Shown in pieces: positions 25,318 to 34,558 of a stretch of 64,000 nucleotides of DNA (the first letter of the stretch is position 1; every line of letters begins with the position of its first letter). Source of the stretch: Flavobacteriales bacterium (lineage in GTDB: Bacteria; Bacteroidota; Bacteroidia; Flavobacteriales_F; PHOS-HE28); contig JADJXF010000008.1 of the NCBI GenBank assembly GCA_016715995.1, positions 248,001 through 312,000 on the forward strand, read 5' to 3'. The translations under genes were made by a program, and so were the position numbers. The notes beneath the pieces are model-generated. The model did no database searches. It was not told where the DNA came from and worked only from the letters and a program-made list of their open reading frames with translations.

Positions 25318-28300
25318 GTGTCGGCGGTTCGTGGCCTCGCTTGGTGCGCGGCGCTCGCGGGCGTCGTGAGCGCGAGCGGGCAGCAGCACGCGTTCCGTCA
25401 ATACACCACCCGGGATGGGCTGGCGCAAAGCCAGGTGCGCGCCATCGCGCAGGATGAGGACGGCCAGCTGTGGATCGGCACGCTTGGCGGCACGAGCCAA
25501 TTCGATGGGTACGGTTTCAAGAATCGTTCGCTGCAGGATGGCCTGCCCGATGCGCAGGTGAGCGCCATGGCCCGAGCCGCGGACGGCACGCTCTGGCTCG
25601 GTGCCGGTAACGCGCTGGTGAGCGTGGTGGGCGCCCGGCTCAGGACGGAGACCATCCCGAACGTGGAGCGCGGGGCGCGCATCCTCGGCCTGGTTGGGGA
25701 CCTTGAAGGCAGGCTCTTCATCGGAACCGATGGCAGCGGGCTCCATGTGCGCGATGCACGGGGCATCCATCCCGTGGCAGGCTTCCCAACGGACACCGCG
25801 AAGCACGTCCGCTCGCTGCTGCTCCTGCGCGACGGGAGCCTGCTCGTGGGCCTGCGCAATGGCCTGCTTCACTGCGCGGACGGGTCCTGCCGGACCATTC
25901 CTGTCGGGGACAGCGAAACGAAGCTGATCAGCGCACTGGCGGAAGCAGGCGATGGTTCCTGGTGGATAGGGACGCTCGGCAACGGCCTCTATCATAGTGC
26001 GCCTGACGGGCGGACCATCGCTGAATTCGACGAAGAGACAGGCCTCTTGCAGAATAATGTCCGCTGCCTCCTGCTGGATGATCAGGACCGCTTGTGGATT
26101 GGCACCAAGCTGGGCCTTAACCAGCTCGATGGCCAGCGCATGCGCGTGTTCACCGTGCATCAGGGCATGCCCAACGACAATATCCAGTGCGCCTTTCAGG
26201 ACCACGAAGGCAACATCTGGTTCGGCACCGACGGCGCCGGTGTGCTGCGCTACCTCGGTGATCGCTTCGTCACCTACACAGTAAAGGACGGGGTGTGCAG
26301 CGACCTGGTGATGAGCATCACGGCCGATGCGCAAGGGGATCTGTGGCTCGGCACCTATGACAACGGCTTGTGCCGTCTGGATGGCATGGCCATGATCACA
26401 ACGCTTGATGGGCTGCCGAACAACACCGTTTGGTGCGGCCTGCACGATAGCGACGGCACCTTGTGGTTCGGCACCAGCGACGGCCTCGCGCACGTGGTGA
26501 ATGGCATGGTGCTGCGCCCGCGCAGCGATCCGATCCTTGCGGGTTACCGTGTCTTCGCGCTGCACCAGGACAGCGCCGGCAGGGTCTGGTGCGGTACGCG
26601 TGAAGGATTGGCCTCCTTCGGCCGCGATGGGCTGGTGACGTGGCACGCAACAGGCGACCATGGGCCAACACGCGCGATACGGGCCATCATGGGGGCACCC
26701 GATGGGGCGATTGAGCTTGCCGGCGACGATGGCTTCTTCCGTTTGCACGATGGCAACTTCACCCATGTGGGCATGGACCAAGGGCTGAGCGATGCCACCG
26801 CGCTATGCCTGTTGCGCGATCACGCCTCTCGCACATGGGTGGGCACGGCGAACGGCATCACCTGCATGCTGCCCGATGGCCCGCGCGTGTTCCGGTTCGG
26901 TCACGACTTCGGCTCCAACTACATCAATCTCCTGCGTGCCGATGATGATGGCTGGATATGGGCCGGCACCAACAATGGGCTTTTCCATTTCGACCCAGAT
27001 GCGCTTCTGTCCGATCCCGCTTCGTTCCGGCATTTGACCATGAGCGATGGGCTGCGCAGCCTGGAGTTCAACTTGAACGCCTCGCATGCCTGGAGCCGAT
27101 CACGCATCCTCTTCGGTAGCGCCGCGGGCCTCGTCATGCACCAAGGGCGCATGGACAGCAGTCTCTCCAAGGTCATTGCGCCCGCTATCCGCCTGCACGA
27201 CGTGCGCTCCTTCCTTCAGGCCAGCGATTGGAAGGGCCAGTGTGACAGTCTCGATGCCGATGGGTTGCCGATCGGGCTTCACTTGAGTTATCGCCGGCAT
27301 TACCTCACGTTCGACTATGCAGCAACCGCCTTCGCTCGCCCCGAGGATGTGCGCTACCGCTACCGGTTGGTCGGCTTCGACCCGGATTGGCTGCCCGCCA
27401 CCGATGCGCGGTTCGCCTCTTACAGCAACTTGCCGCATGGCCAATACACTTTCGAGGTGGTTGCCTCCGCCGGGGATGGCGTCTGGAGCGCGCCTGCGTC
27501 CTTCTCCTTCCGGATCGACCCACCCTACTGGGCGCGCTGGTGGTTCTACGCGCTCTGTTCAATCGGCGTCCTAGCATTGGCGTTCGGCATCCATCGCTTC
27601 CGCTCCACACGGCGGGAGCGGCGAGAGAAGACACGACAGCTCGTGCTCCGCTCGCGCATGCTCCAGTTGGAGCAGCAGGCGCTTAACGCCAACATGAACC
27701 GGCACTTCGTGTTCAACGCGCTCAACAGCATCCAATTCCACATCAACCGACAGGACCGCGCTACCGCGAGCCGCTACCTCACCAGCTTCGCGAAGCTCAT
27801 CCGCAAGAACCTCGATGCGAGCCAGAACGATACCACTTCGCTGGCCGAGGAGTTGGAACGCCTGGAACTTTATCTGAACCTGGAGCACATGCGCTTCAAG
27901 GACAAGTTCCGCTACAGCATCACCATCGACCCCGCAGTGGATGCCGCGCACGTGCGACTGCCCGCGATGATGCTTCAACCTTACGTGGAGAACAGCATTT
28001 GGCACGGCATCCTACCCATGGACGGCCAGGGCCACGTGGAGATAACTGTCTCCCGAGCTCTGGAACCGGGCCGGGTGGTCATCCGGATTGAGGACGATGG
28101 CATCGGGGTGGACCATAGCCTGAGCGCCAAGGATGGCGTGGAAGCCGACCATATCTCCAGGGGAATCGAGATCACCAAGGGGAGGGCTGATGTGCTCCGG
28201 CGGCTGGATCTGGTCGATATCCGGATTGATGGACCCAGGGAACGGCAGGGGACGGCCAACCAACGGATTCAAGGCACCATTGTCACCATCGAACTGCCTA

Positions 28301-28353
28301 TCCAACCGCTTGAGAAAAAGTCGGTTGAAGGCTTGCACCTGCCCTCCGCGTGA
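25318..28353 (+). CDS. Two-component sensor: ligand-binding propeller, Y_Y_Y domain and LytS-type histidine kinase
   Basis: 1,011 residues. The GTG start at 25318 follows the regulator stop by 3 bp and gives a signal peptide (MSAVRGLAWCAALAGVVSASGQQ). About 14 two-component-regulator propeller repeats fill ~25-640, with the recurring core LWIGTxxGLxxLDG. A Y_Y_Y domain (about 650-735: VRYRYRLVGFDPDWLPATDARFASYSNLP) precedes one transmembrane helix (~741-760). The HisKA/LytS domain has the phosphoacceptor H796 in MNRHFVFNALNSIQ, and an HATPase region with QPYVENSIWHGI and EDDGIG. It senses a periplasmic or surface signal and phosphorylates D56 of the adjacent regulator; the ligand is unknown. 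Confidence 0.93.
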   Translation: MSAVRGLAWCAALAGVVSASGQQHAFRQYTTRDGLAQSQVRAIAQDEDGQLWIGTLGGTSQFDGYGFKNRSLQDGLPDAQVSAMARAADGTLWLGAGNALVSVVGARLRTETIPNVERGARILGLVGDLEGRLFIGTDGSGLHVRDARGIHPVAGFPTDTAKHVRSLLLLRDGSLLVGLRNGLLHCADGSCRTIPVGDSETKLISALAEAGDGSWWIGTLGNGLYHSAPDGRTIAEFDEETGLLQNNVRCLLLDDQDRLWIGTKLGLNQLDGQRMRVFTVHQGMPNDNIQCAFQDHEGNIWFGTDGAGVLRYLGDRFVTYTVKDGVCSDLVMSITADAQGDLWLGTYDNGLCRLDGMAMITTLDGLPNNTVWCGLHDSDGTLWFGTSDGLAHVVNGMVLRPRSDPILAGYRVFALHQDSAGRVWCGTREGLASFGRDGLVTWHATGDHGPTRAIRAIMGAPDGAIELAGDDGFFRLHDGNFTHVGMDQGLSDATALCLLRDHASRTWVGTANGITCMLPDGPRVFRFGHDFGSNYINLLRADDDGWIWAGTNNGLFHFDPDALLSDPASFRHLTMSDGLRSLEFNLNASHAWSRSRILFGSAAGLVMHQGRMDSSLSKVIAPAIRLHDVRSFLQASDWKGQCDSLDADGLPIGLHLSYRRHYLTFDYAATAFARPEDVRYRYRLVGFDPDWLPATDARFASYSNLPHGQYTFEVVASAGDGVWSAPASFSFRIDPPYWARWWFYALCSIGVLALAFGIHRFRSTRRERREKTRQLVLRSRMLQLEQQALNANMNRHFVFNALNSIQFHINRQDRATASRYLTSFAKLIRKNLDASQNDTTSLAEELERLELYLNLEHMRFKDKFRYSITIDPAVDAAHVRLPAMMLQPYVENSIWHGILPMDGQGHVEITVSRALEPGRVVIRIEDDGIGVDHSLSAKDGVEADHISRGIEITKGRADVLRRLDLVDIRIDGPRERQGTANQRIQGTIVTIELPIQPLEKKSVEGLHLPSA

Positions 28354-28364
28354 GGCTACATTTG
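28333..28364 (+). promoter_or_regulatory. Bacteroidota-type promoter for the small lipoprotein gene
   Basis: TTG at 28333-28335, a 21-bp spacer, and TACATTTG at 28357-28364, an exact match to TAnnTTTG. The ATG at 28372 is so close that the transcript would be nearly leaderless. The element overlaps the end of the kinase gene. Confidence 0.55.
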
Positions 28365-28371
28365 GACTGTC

Positions 28372-28641
28372 ATGCATGCATTCCTGCGTCATACCCGCCA
28401 CCTGATCGGCCTGATGCTCATGAGCGCCTTCCTGCTCGTCGGCTGCTCCAAGGACGAGGTCATCGCACCGGGACCGGATTCGGTCGGCACCATCAAGCGC
28501 CAGAACGTGATCATGCCCATGAACGAGAGCGAAGAGGATTCCGCCAAGCCGAACTCCACCTCTGACGACAGTTCCATCAGCGACGACGGTGATGATGTGG
28601 GTGATGGCGAGCGCAACCGCAAGAAGAAGCCGAACAACTGA
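28372..28641 (+). CDS. Small acidic lipoprotein
   Basis: 89 residues. The signal peptide ends in the lipobox LLVG-C (C25). The mature part is short, disordered and strongly acidic (ESEEDSAKPNSTSDDSSISDDGDDVGDGE) before a basic tail (RNRKKKPNN). No family recognised. It has its own promoter candidate and a strong terminator 28 bp after the stop, so it is a single-gene unit. A mixed acidic/basic tail of this kind could be a surface-exposed linker, but no function is supported. Confidence 0.7.
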   Translation: MHAFLRHTRHLIGLMLMSAFLLVGCSKDEVIAPGPDSVGTIKRQNVIMPMNESEEDSAKPNSTSDDSSISDDGDDVGDGERNRKKKPNN

Positions 28642-28668
28642 CCCCCAGCGTTCGCTTCTTGCCATGAG

Positions 28669-28690
28669 CGCCCGGTGTTCCGGGCGTTTT
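28669..28690 (+). terminator. Rho-independent terminator
   Basis: CGCCCGG (28669-28675), loop TGTT, CCGGGCG (28680-28686), then TTTT. It terminates the small lipoprotein gene. Confidence 0.85.
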
Positions 28691-28789
28691 CATTTCAACC
28701 CTGTTCCTGCATCGCTCGCGCCGTTCCCCGTACGCAGCGCACGGCGCCGCCCGAAGCCTTCTATTTTACTATCGCCAACAGCACGCGAC

Positions 28790-30352
28790 ATGCCCGCCAA
28801 GAGCCAGGACCATGTGCACCGGTTGATCCGGTCGATGAGCCGTGCCGAGAAACGGTACTTCAAGGTGCACCTCTCCCGCAATGGACAGGAGCACGGAAGC
28901 CATCAAGACGTGCTCTTCGATGCCATCGCGGGCATGGAGCAGTACGATGAAGCCACGCTGCTGACCAGGTTCAGTCACGAGACCTTCACGCATCACTTCG
29001 CCATCACCAAGCGCCGCCTCTACGAAGCCATTCTCCGGAGCCTGGAATCCTTCCATGCCGAGAGCTCTGTCGACGCCCGCATCAATCGGGTGCTGCACCA
29101 GGTGGAGATCCTGCATCAACGGGCACTGTATGACGATGCGCTCAAGGCGTTGCAAAGCGCTCGAAGGCTCGCGCATACCCACGAGCGCCAACCGGGGATG
29201 CTCGCCGTGATGGAATGGGAGCAACGGCTCATCGAATGCCGCAACTACGCGGACACGAATGAGGCGATGCTCGATGCGCAGTGCGAGCGGGGCGAGCAAA
29301 TGCGCCGCGGCCAAGCGGAACTCGATAGCCTCTGGCACATCAAGAGCAGGCTGTTCAAGCAGATCTACGTGCAGGGCTCCGCACGGGAAGCGGCCTCCCT
29401 CGGACGCTTGCAGGAACTCATCGATCATCCGCTGCTCCGTGACGGCGTCGCCCTCAGCACATCACGGGCCCGTTTCCTGCACCATCACATCCGGAGCGCT
29501 GCCGCCTTCGCCATGGGCCTGGCCGAGGAATGCCGCTCGCATCTGCATGCCAATCTCAGCTTGCTTGAGCGGCATCGTACGCATTTCCAGGACGAGCCCA
29601 ACCTCATCCTCGGTGTGGTGAGCAACCTGGCCTATGTATGCGTGCAATGCGGGCGATACACCGAGGCTTCCGGGCTGTTGAAGAAGTTCCGCTCGTTGCC
29701 CGGCCAATGGGACATGCCAGAGACCGAGGACCTCGACCTGAAGCTCTTCGCCACCACCACCAGTTTGGAACTAAGCATGCACCTGCGCTTGGGGGAAGTG
29801 GATAAGGCGATGGAGCTTGTTCCGGTGGTGGAGCGCGGATTAAAGCAGCACGCCATTCGCATCGGACCTGTGCGCCGGGCTTCGCTACAATACCAGATTG
29901 CCTATGCTCATTTCGCCGCCGGCCATGCTGACAAGGCCCTCCGCTGGGTGAACGACCTGCTCAATAGCCTTCGCGCGGACGATGCCAGTGACGTGGCCTG
30001 CTTCACGCGCCTGCTCCACCTGCTGATACTTCTGGAGCTGGGCAAAAAGGAGCTCCTTCCCTACGCCATCCGTAACACCGAGCGGTTCCTGAAGCTGAAT
30101 GATCGCGCGCACCGGTTCGAGCCAAGGTTGTTGCGCCTCTTGAAAGCACTGCTCCGCGCCCGGACGAAGGACGAGCGCGATGAAGCGCTGCGCTCCTTCC
30201 ATAACGATGCCATCGACATCCTCGACGATCCCTTGGAGCGTGGTGTTCTGGAGCACCTCGACCCCATCGCCTGGGCCGAAAGCCGGCTCAGCGGCCGACT
30301 GTTCGCGGATGCGATGAAGGAGCGGGCGCTGCGGATGGGCAGGGCAGCTTAG
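28790..30352 (+). CDS. Conserved alpha-helical repeat (TPR-like) protein
   Basis: 520 residues from the ATG at 28790 (MPAKSQDHVHRLIRSMSRAEKRYFKVHLSR); the frame is open further upstream but crosses a terminator, so that part is not coding. The N-terminal block 'RSMSRAEKRYFK...' followed by HHFAITKRRLYEAILRSL is a recurring Bacteroidota family. The remainder is antiparallel helices of TPR-like appearance (residues ~100-430). No signal peptide, so cytoplasmic. Function unknown. The stop codon overlaps the convergent thiL stop. Confidence 0.75.
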   Translation: MPAKSQDHVHRLIRSMSRAEKRYFKVHLSRNGQEHGSHQDVLFDAIAGMEQYDEATLLTRFSHETFTHHFAITKRRLYEAILRSLESFHAESSVDARINRVLHQVEILHQRALYDDALKALQSARRLAHTHERQPGMLAVMEWEQRLIECRNYADTNEAMLDAQCERGEQMRRGQAELDSLWHIKSRLFKQIYVQGSAREAASLGRLQELIDHPLLRDGVALSTSRARFLHHHIRSAAAFAMGLAEECRSHLHANLSLLERHRTHFQDEPNLILGVVSNLAYVCVQCGRYTEASGLLKKFRSLPGQWDMPETEDLDLKLFATTTSLELSMHLRLGEVDKAMELVPVVERGLKQHAIRIGPVRRASLQYQIAYAHFAAGHADKALRWVNDLLNSLRADDASDVACFTRLLHLLILLELGKKELLPYAIRNTERFLKLNDRAHRFEPRLLRLLKALLRARTKDERDEALRSFHNDAIDILDDPLERGVLEHLDPIAWAESRLSGRLFADAMKERALRMGRAA

Positions 30353-31392
30353 TGCTTCCTGAGGAAAGCGTCCCAGCCTTGCGCGCGCAGCTCATGCACG
30401 CCACCCTGCTTGTCCACCAAGCTGTAACCGCTGGCCTTGTCGGTCATGTGGCCCACAACGGTGAGGCTGGGATTGCCCTTGATCTTCTCGAAGTCGTTCT
30501 GCGCGATGGTGAAGAGCAGCTCGTAGTCCTCCCCGCCGTTGAGGGCGCAGGTGCTGGGGTCGAGGTTGAAGTCGCGTGCAGTCCGGTAGGTGCTGGGGTC
30601 GATGGGCAGCTTCTCGTCGTAGATGCGGACGCCCAGGCCTGAACTGCGCGCGAGGTGAATGGCCTCGCTCGCCAAGCCATCGCTGATGTCGATCATGCTC
30701 GTGGGCTTCACGCCGAGGCTGGGCAGCAGACCGATGATGTCCTTGCGCGCCTCAGGCTTCAACTGCCGCTCCAGGATGTAGTCATGCCCAACGAGGTCGG
30801 GCTGCGCGCCGGTCTCGGTGAACACCGCCTTCTCGCGTTCCAGCACTTGCAGGCCCATGTAAGCCCCGCCGAGGTCGCCGCTCACCACCAGCAGGTCATT
30901 GTCGCGGGCACCGCCGCGATAAACTATGTCCTCCTGCTTCGCTTCGCCGATGGCCGTAACGCTGATGACCAGTCCGCTCGGACTGCTGCAGGTATCGCCA
31001 CCCACCAGGTCCACGCCGTAGTTCTTGCACGCGAGCAGGATGCCCTCGTACAGTTCATCAATGGCCTCCACGGGGAAGCGGTTGCTGAGGGCGAGCGAAA
31101 CAGTGATGCGCTTCGGCGTGGCATTCATCGCGAATACATCGCTCAAGTTCACCACCACGCTCTTATAGCCCAGGTGCTTCAGCGGCACGTAGCCCAGGTC
31201 GAAGTGGACGCCCTCCACCAGCATATCGGTGGTGACGACCTGGTGCAGACCCTGCGGGTCGATCACCGCCGCATCGTCACCGATGCCCTTGATGGAGGAA
31301 GCATGCTGAAGGTGAACGCGCGAGGCGATGCGCTCGATGAGACCGAATTCGCCGAGGGCGGAGAGCTCGGTGCGGGAGGTATTCTCTGGCAT
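30349..31392 (-). CDS. thiL: Thiamine-phosphate kinase
   Basis: 347 residues. PurM-like kinase motifs are all present: GIGDDAA at 36-42, DMLVEGVHF at 56-64, NLSDVFAMNATP at 82-93, GGDT in LVGGDTCSSP, DISDGLASE and GGEDYELLF. It phosphorylates thiamine monophosphate to the active cofactor thiamine diphosphate using ATP. Length is normal. A single gene, convergent with the helical-repeat gene and divergent from the alternative DNA polymerase gene. Confidence 0.94.
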   Translation of the reverse strand: MPENTSRTELSALGEFGLIERIASRVHLQHASSIKGIGDDAAVIDPQGLHQVVTTDMLVEGVHFDLGYVPLKHLGYKSVVVNLSDVFAMNATPKRITVSLALSNRFPVEAIDELYEGILLACKNYGVDLVGGDTCSSPSGLVISVTAIGEAKQEDIVYRGGARDNDLLVVSGDLGGAYMGLQVLEREKAVFTETGAQPDLVGHDYILERQLKPEARKDIIGLLPSLGVKPTSMIDISDGLASEAIHLARSSGLGVRIYDEKLPIDPSTYRTARDFNLDPSTCALNGGEDYELLFTIAQNDFEKIKGNPSLTVVGHMTDKASGYSLVDKQGGVHELRAQGWDAFLRKH

Positions 31393-31476
31393 CGGCTGCG
31401 AAGATCCGCTTTAGCAGCGTGCGAATCATGCCTACATTCTAGCACCCGTGATTGACGGGGAAAACGTCGATCCACC

Positions 31477-34400
31477 ATGTTCCTCAACTGCCATAGCTGG
31501 TTCAGCTTCAAGTACGGGGTACTCTCCCCGGAAAAGCTGCTGCAGGAAGCCAGCGATCGCGGCCTGACATGCATCGCGCTAACGGACATCAATTGCTCCG
31601 CCGGGCTCAGCGAGTTCTTTCGGCTGACAACGAAGGAGCACGCCTATCCCGTGCGTCCCATCGCCGGCATTGATTTCCGGCTGGGCATGCGACAGCTCTA
31701 CATCGGCTTGGCTCGCAGCAACGATGGACTGCACCGATTGAACGGCTTGCTCACCGACCAGTTGCTCGACGGTGAGCGCCTTCCCGAAGAAGCTCCGGAA
31801 ATGGAGGATGCATTCATCATCTATCCGTTCGGGGCAGGAAACATCCCCGGGAGGTTGCGTCCCAATGAATTCATAGGCGTCAGGCCTTCGGATCTGAACC
31901 GCCTGCGCTTCTCGCGGGGCCATCACCCCAAGGAGAAGTTCATCGCGCTCACCTCGGCCAGCTTCCGCCACAAGGCCGACCACAATACCCATCGGCTCCT
32001 GCGTGCCATGCACAACAATACCGTGCATACGAAGCTTACCGATCACGATATAGCGCCGATCGAAGAGCGCCTCCTATCACCGGAAGAGTTGATTCGTGCC
32101 TATACCGACGCACCTGGCCTCCTGATACGCACCCAGGAGCTTTTGGAGCAATGCGAAGTGGACCTTGCCTTCGACCGCAGCAAGAACCGCAGGACCTGGA
32201 GCGGGGACCCGGAGCATGATCGTCGGCTGCTGCGCGAATTGGCGAATAATGGCATGCATCAGCGTTATGCCGCCCCGTCGCCCGAAGCATGCGCGCGCTT
32301 GGAGAAGGAGTTGGGCACGATCGAGATGAAGGATTTCGTGAGCTACTTCCTCATCAACTGGGACCTGGTGCGTTTCGCGGGAGAGCAGGGCTTCTTCCAT
32401 GTCGGTCGCGGCAGCGGCGCGAACAGCCTGGTGGCCTATTGCCTGGGCATCACCGACGTGGACCCCATCGAACTGGACCTGTACTTCGAGCGCTTCATCA
32501 ATCCGGCACGCGACAAGCCTCCCGATTTCGACATCGACTTCAGTTGGAAGGACCGCGACCACATTACCAAGCGGCTCTTCGAAAGGTACGGTGAGGGAAG
32601 GCGCGTGGCCCTGCTCGCTACCTACAGCACGTTCCAGGAACGCGCCATCATCAACGAACTGGGCAAGGTCTTCGGTCTGCCCCCGAGTGAGATCGCCGCA
32701 CTGTCGGATGGCGATCCAGCCCGGCCGCGTTGGATCGGCAAGGGCGACCGACTGGAGTTCGGCAACCGCGCCATTGCACCTGCCAAGAACGATCCGATCG
32801 TGGACTCCATCAGGCGCTATGCGCCTCGGTTGAAGCACATGCCATCGCACCTGAGCATCCACGTAGGCGGCGTGCTCATCAGCGAGAAGCCCCTTACGTA
32901 CTACACAGCGCTGCACTTGCCTCCCAAGGGTTTCGCCACCACGCAGTTCAGCATGATCGAAGCGGAGGACATCGGCCTATACAAGTTCGACATCCTGAGC
33001 CAACGCGGGCTGGGACACATCCGCGACGCGGTGACCATGGTGGAACAGCGATCCGGTGAACGCATCGACATACATGATGTGAAGCCCTTCATGCGCGATC
33101 CCATCGTGAAGAGAATGCTGCGGACCGGGGACACCATTGGCTGCTTCTACGTGGAGAGCCCCGCCATGCGCATGCTGATGAAGAAGATGCAGGTGGAGGA
33201 CTACAAAGGACTGGTCGCGGCGAGCAGCATCATCCGCCCTGGGGTAGCGCACAGCGGCATGATGCGCGAGTACCTGCTGCGCTATCACGATCCTGAACGC
33301 CGCAAGCTCGCGCCGAAGAAACTGCTGGAGATCATGCCCGAGACCTTCGGCGTGATGGTGTACCAGGAGGATGTGATCAAGGTGGGCTATGAATATGCGG
33401 GGCTCTCGCTGGCCGAGGCCGACTCACTGCGACGCAGCATGAGCGGGAAATTCCGCAACCGAAGAGAGTTCAGCGCAGTGAAGGAGAGCTTCTTCGGGGG
33501 CGCGTTGGAACGCGGGAATCCATTGCCGGAAGTGGAGCAGCTCTGGGAGCAGATCGTCAGCTTCGGTGATTTCAGCTTCGCGAAGGGCCACAGCGCCAGC
33601 TACGCGGTGGAGAGCTACCAGAGCCTCTACCTGAAGGCGCACCATCCGCTGGAATTCCTCGTGGGTGTGGCCAACAACTTCGGCGGCTTCTATCACACGG
33701 AGTTCTACCTGCACGAGGCCAAACGCGTGGGCGCGACCATCGAAGCGCCTTGCATCAACACGAGCGAAGAATATTGCTCGTTGAATGGCACGAGGATCTT
33801 CCTCGGTCTGCGGAACATCAAAGGCCTAGAGGAAAGCGTCGCACTCTTGATCCTGAACGAGCGTGGTCGTCACGGCCGTTTCATCGACCTGCAAGACCTG
33901 CTGAAGCGCGTTCCACTTGGCATGGAGCAGGCACGCATCCTGGTACGTGTCGGCGCATTGCGTTTCACCGCTCGGAGCAAGCCCCATCTGCTGTGGGACC
34001 TGGCACTGCTCCACCGCCCTGCGACCATCAGCAGTGATGGAAACCTCTTCATTGCCAAGGCGGAGGAGCCTCGACTGCCCGAACTACAGCACTATCCACT
34101 GGCCGACGCGTACGATGAGAAGGACCTGCTGGGCTTTCCGCTCTGCGATCCCTTCACACTTGTGCAATACCCCGACAAGACTTCTGGAGCGCCGCTCATA
34201 CTGAAGCGGGAAATGGACCGTCACGTGGGCCAGCGCGTAAGCATGCTCGGCTATCTCATCCATGTGAAGACGACACATACGCATACCAAGGCCGACATGA
34301 CCTTCGGTTCCTTCATTGATACGGCCGGTGATTTTTGGGACAGTGCCCAATTCCCCGATGTGGCTGCGCGTTACCCATTCCGCGGGCGTGGCGTGTACCA

Positions 34401-34503
34401 GCTCACCGGCATGGTGGAAGGAGAGTTTGGCCACGTGGCCTTGCGTACGCAGTTCTTCGAGAAGCTGCCGTGGAGGCCGGATCCGCGGTACGGGGAGAAG
34501 TGA
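31477..34503 (+). CDS. Alternative DNA polymerase III alpha subunit (DnaE2/ImuC-like)
   Basis: 1,008 residues, shorter than a replicative DnaE (about 1,150-1,500 in Bacteroidota). Catalytic aspartates are intact: D352 and D354 in KPPDFDIDFSW, and D505 in LYKFDILSQRG. Typical C-family blocks include HVGRGSGANSLVAYCLGITDVDP, SFAKGHSASYAVESY and GVMVYQEDVIKV. The N-terminal PHP domain is degenerate: the usual HxH near the start is N-C-H (residues 4-6), and TDH is TDI (36-38), so metal binding is probably lost. With dinB 3.5 kb away, this fits the accessory translesion polymerase pair of Bacteroidota. No LexA-like gene or SOS box was identified. Confidence 0.9.
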   Translation: MFLNCHSWFSFKYGVLSPEKLLQEASDRGLTCIALTDINCSAGLSEFFRLTTKEHAYPVRPIAGIDFRLGMRQLYIGLARSNDGLHRLNGLLTDQLLDGERLPEEAPEMEDAFIIYPFGAGNIPGRLRPNEFIGVRPSDLNRLRFSRGHHPKEKFIALTSASFRHKADHNTHRLLRAMHNNTVHTKLTDHDIAPIEERLLSPEELIRAYTDAPGLLIRTQELLEQCEVDLAFDRSKNRRTWSGDPEHDRRLLRELANNGMHQRYAAPSPEACARLEKELGTIEMKDFVSYFLINWDLVRFAGEQGFFHVGRGSGANSLVAYCLGITDVDPIELDLYFERFINPARDKPPDFDIDFSWKDRDHITKRLFERYGEGRRVALLATYSTFQERAIINELGKVFGLPPSEIAALSDGDPARPRWIGKGDRLEFGNRAIAPAKNDPIVDSIRRYAPRLKHMPSHLSIHVGGVLISEKPLTYYTALHLPPKGFATTQFSMIEAEDIGLYKFDILSQRGLGHIRDAVTMVEQRSGERIDIHDVKPFMRDPIVKRMLRTGDTIGCFYVESPAMRMLMKKMQVEDYKGLVAASSIIRPGVAHSGMMREYLLRYHDPERRKLAPKKLLEIMPETFGVMVYQEDVIKVGYEYAGLSLAEADSLRRSMSGKFRNRREFSAVKESFFGGALERGNPLPEVEQLWEQIVSFGDFSFAKGHSASYAVESYQSLYLKAHHPLEFLVGVANNFGGFYHTEFYLHEAKRVGATIEAPCINTSEEYCSLNGTRIFLGLRNIKGLEESVALLILNERGRHGRFIDLQDLLKRVPLGMEQARILVRVGALRFTARSKPHLLWDLALLHRPATISSDGNLFIAKAEEPRLPELQHYPLADAYDEKDLLGFPLCDPFTLVQYPDKTSGAPLILKREMDRHVGQRVSMLGYLIHVKTTHTHTKADMTFGSFIDTAGDFWDSAQFPDVAARYPFRGRGVYQLTGMVEGEFGHVALRTQFFEKLPWRPDPRYGEK

Positions 34504-34558
34504 ACGGCGGGCAACGTATCACACGGACACCCTGTCTATCACTTCACACATCCCGACG

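Noticed and set aside
28589..28789. 67-residue N-terminal extension of the helical-repeat protein
   Set aside because: It crosses a clear rho-independent terminator (28669-28690) and overlaps the lipoprotein gene; the family-like sequence begins at the ATG at 28790.
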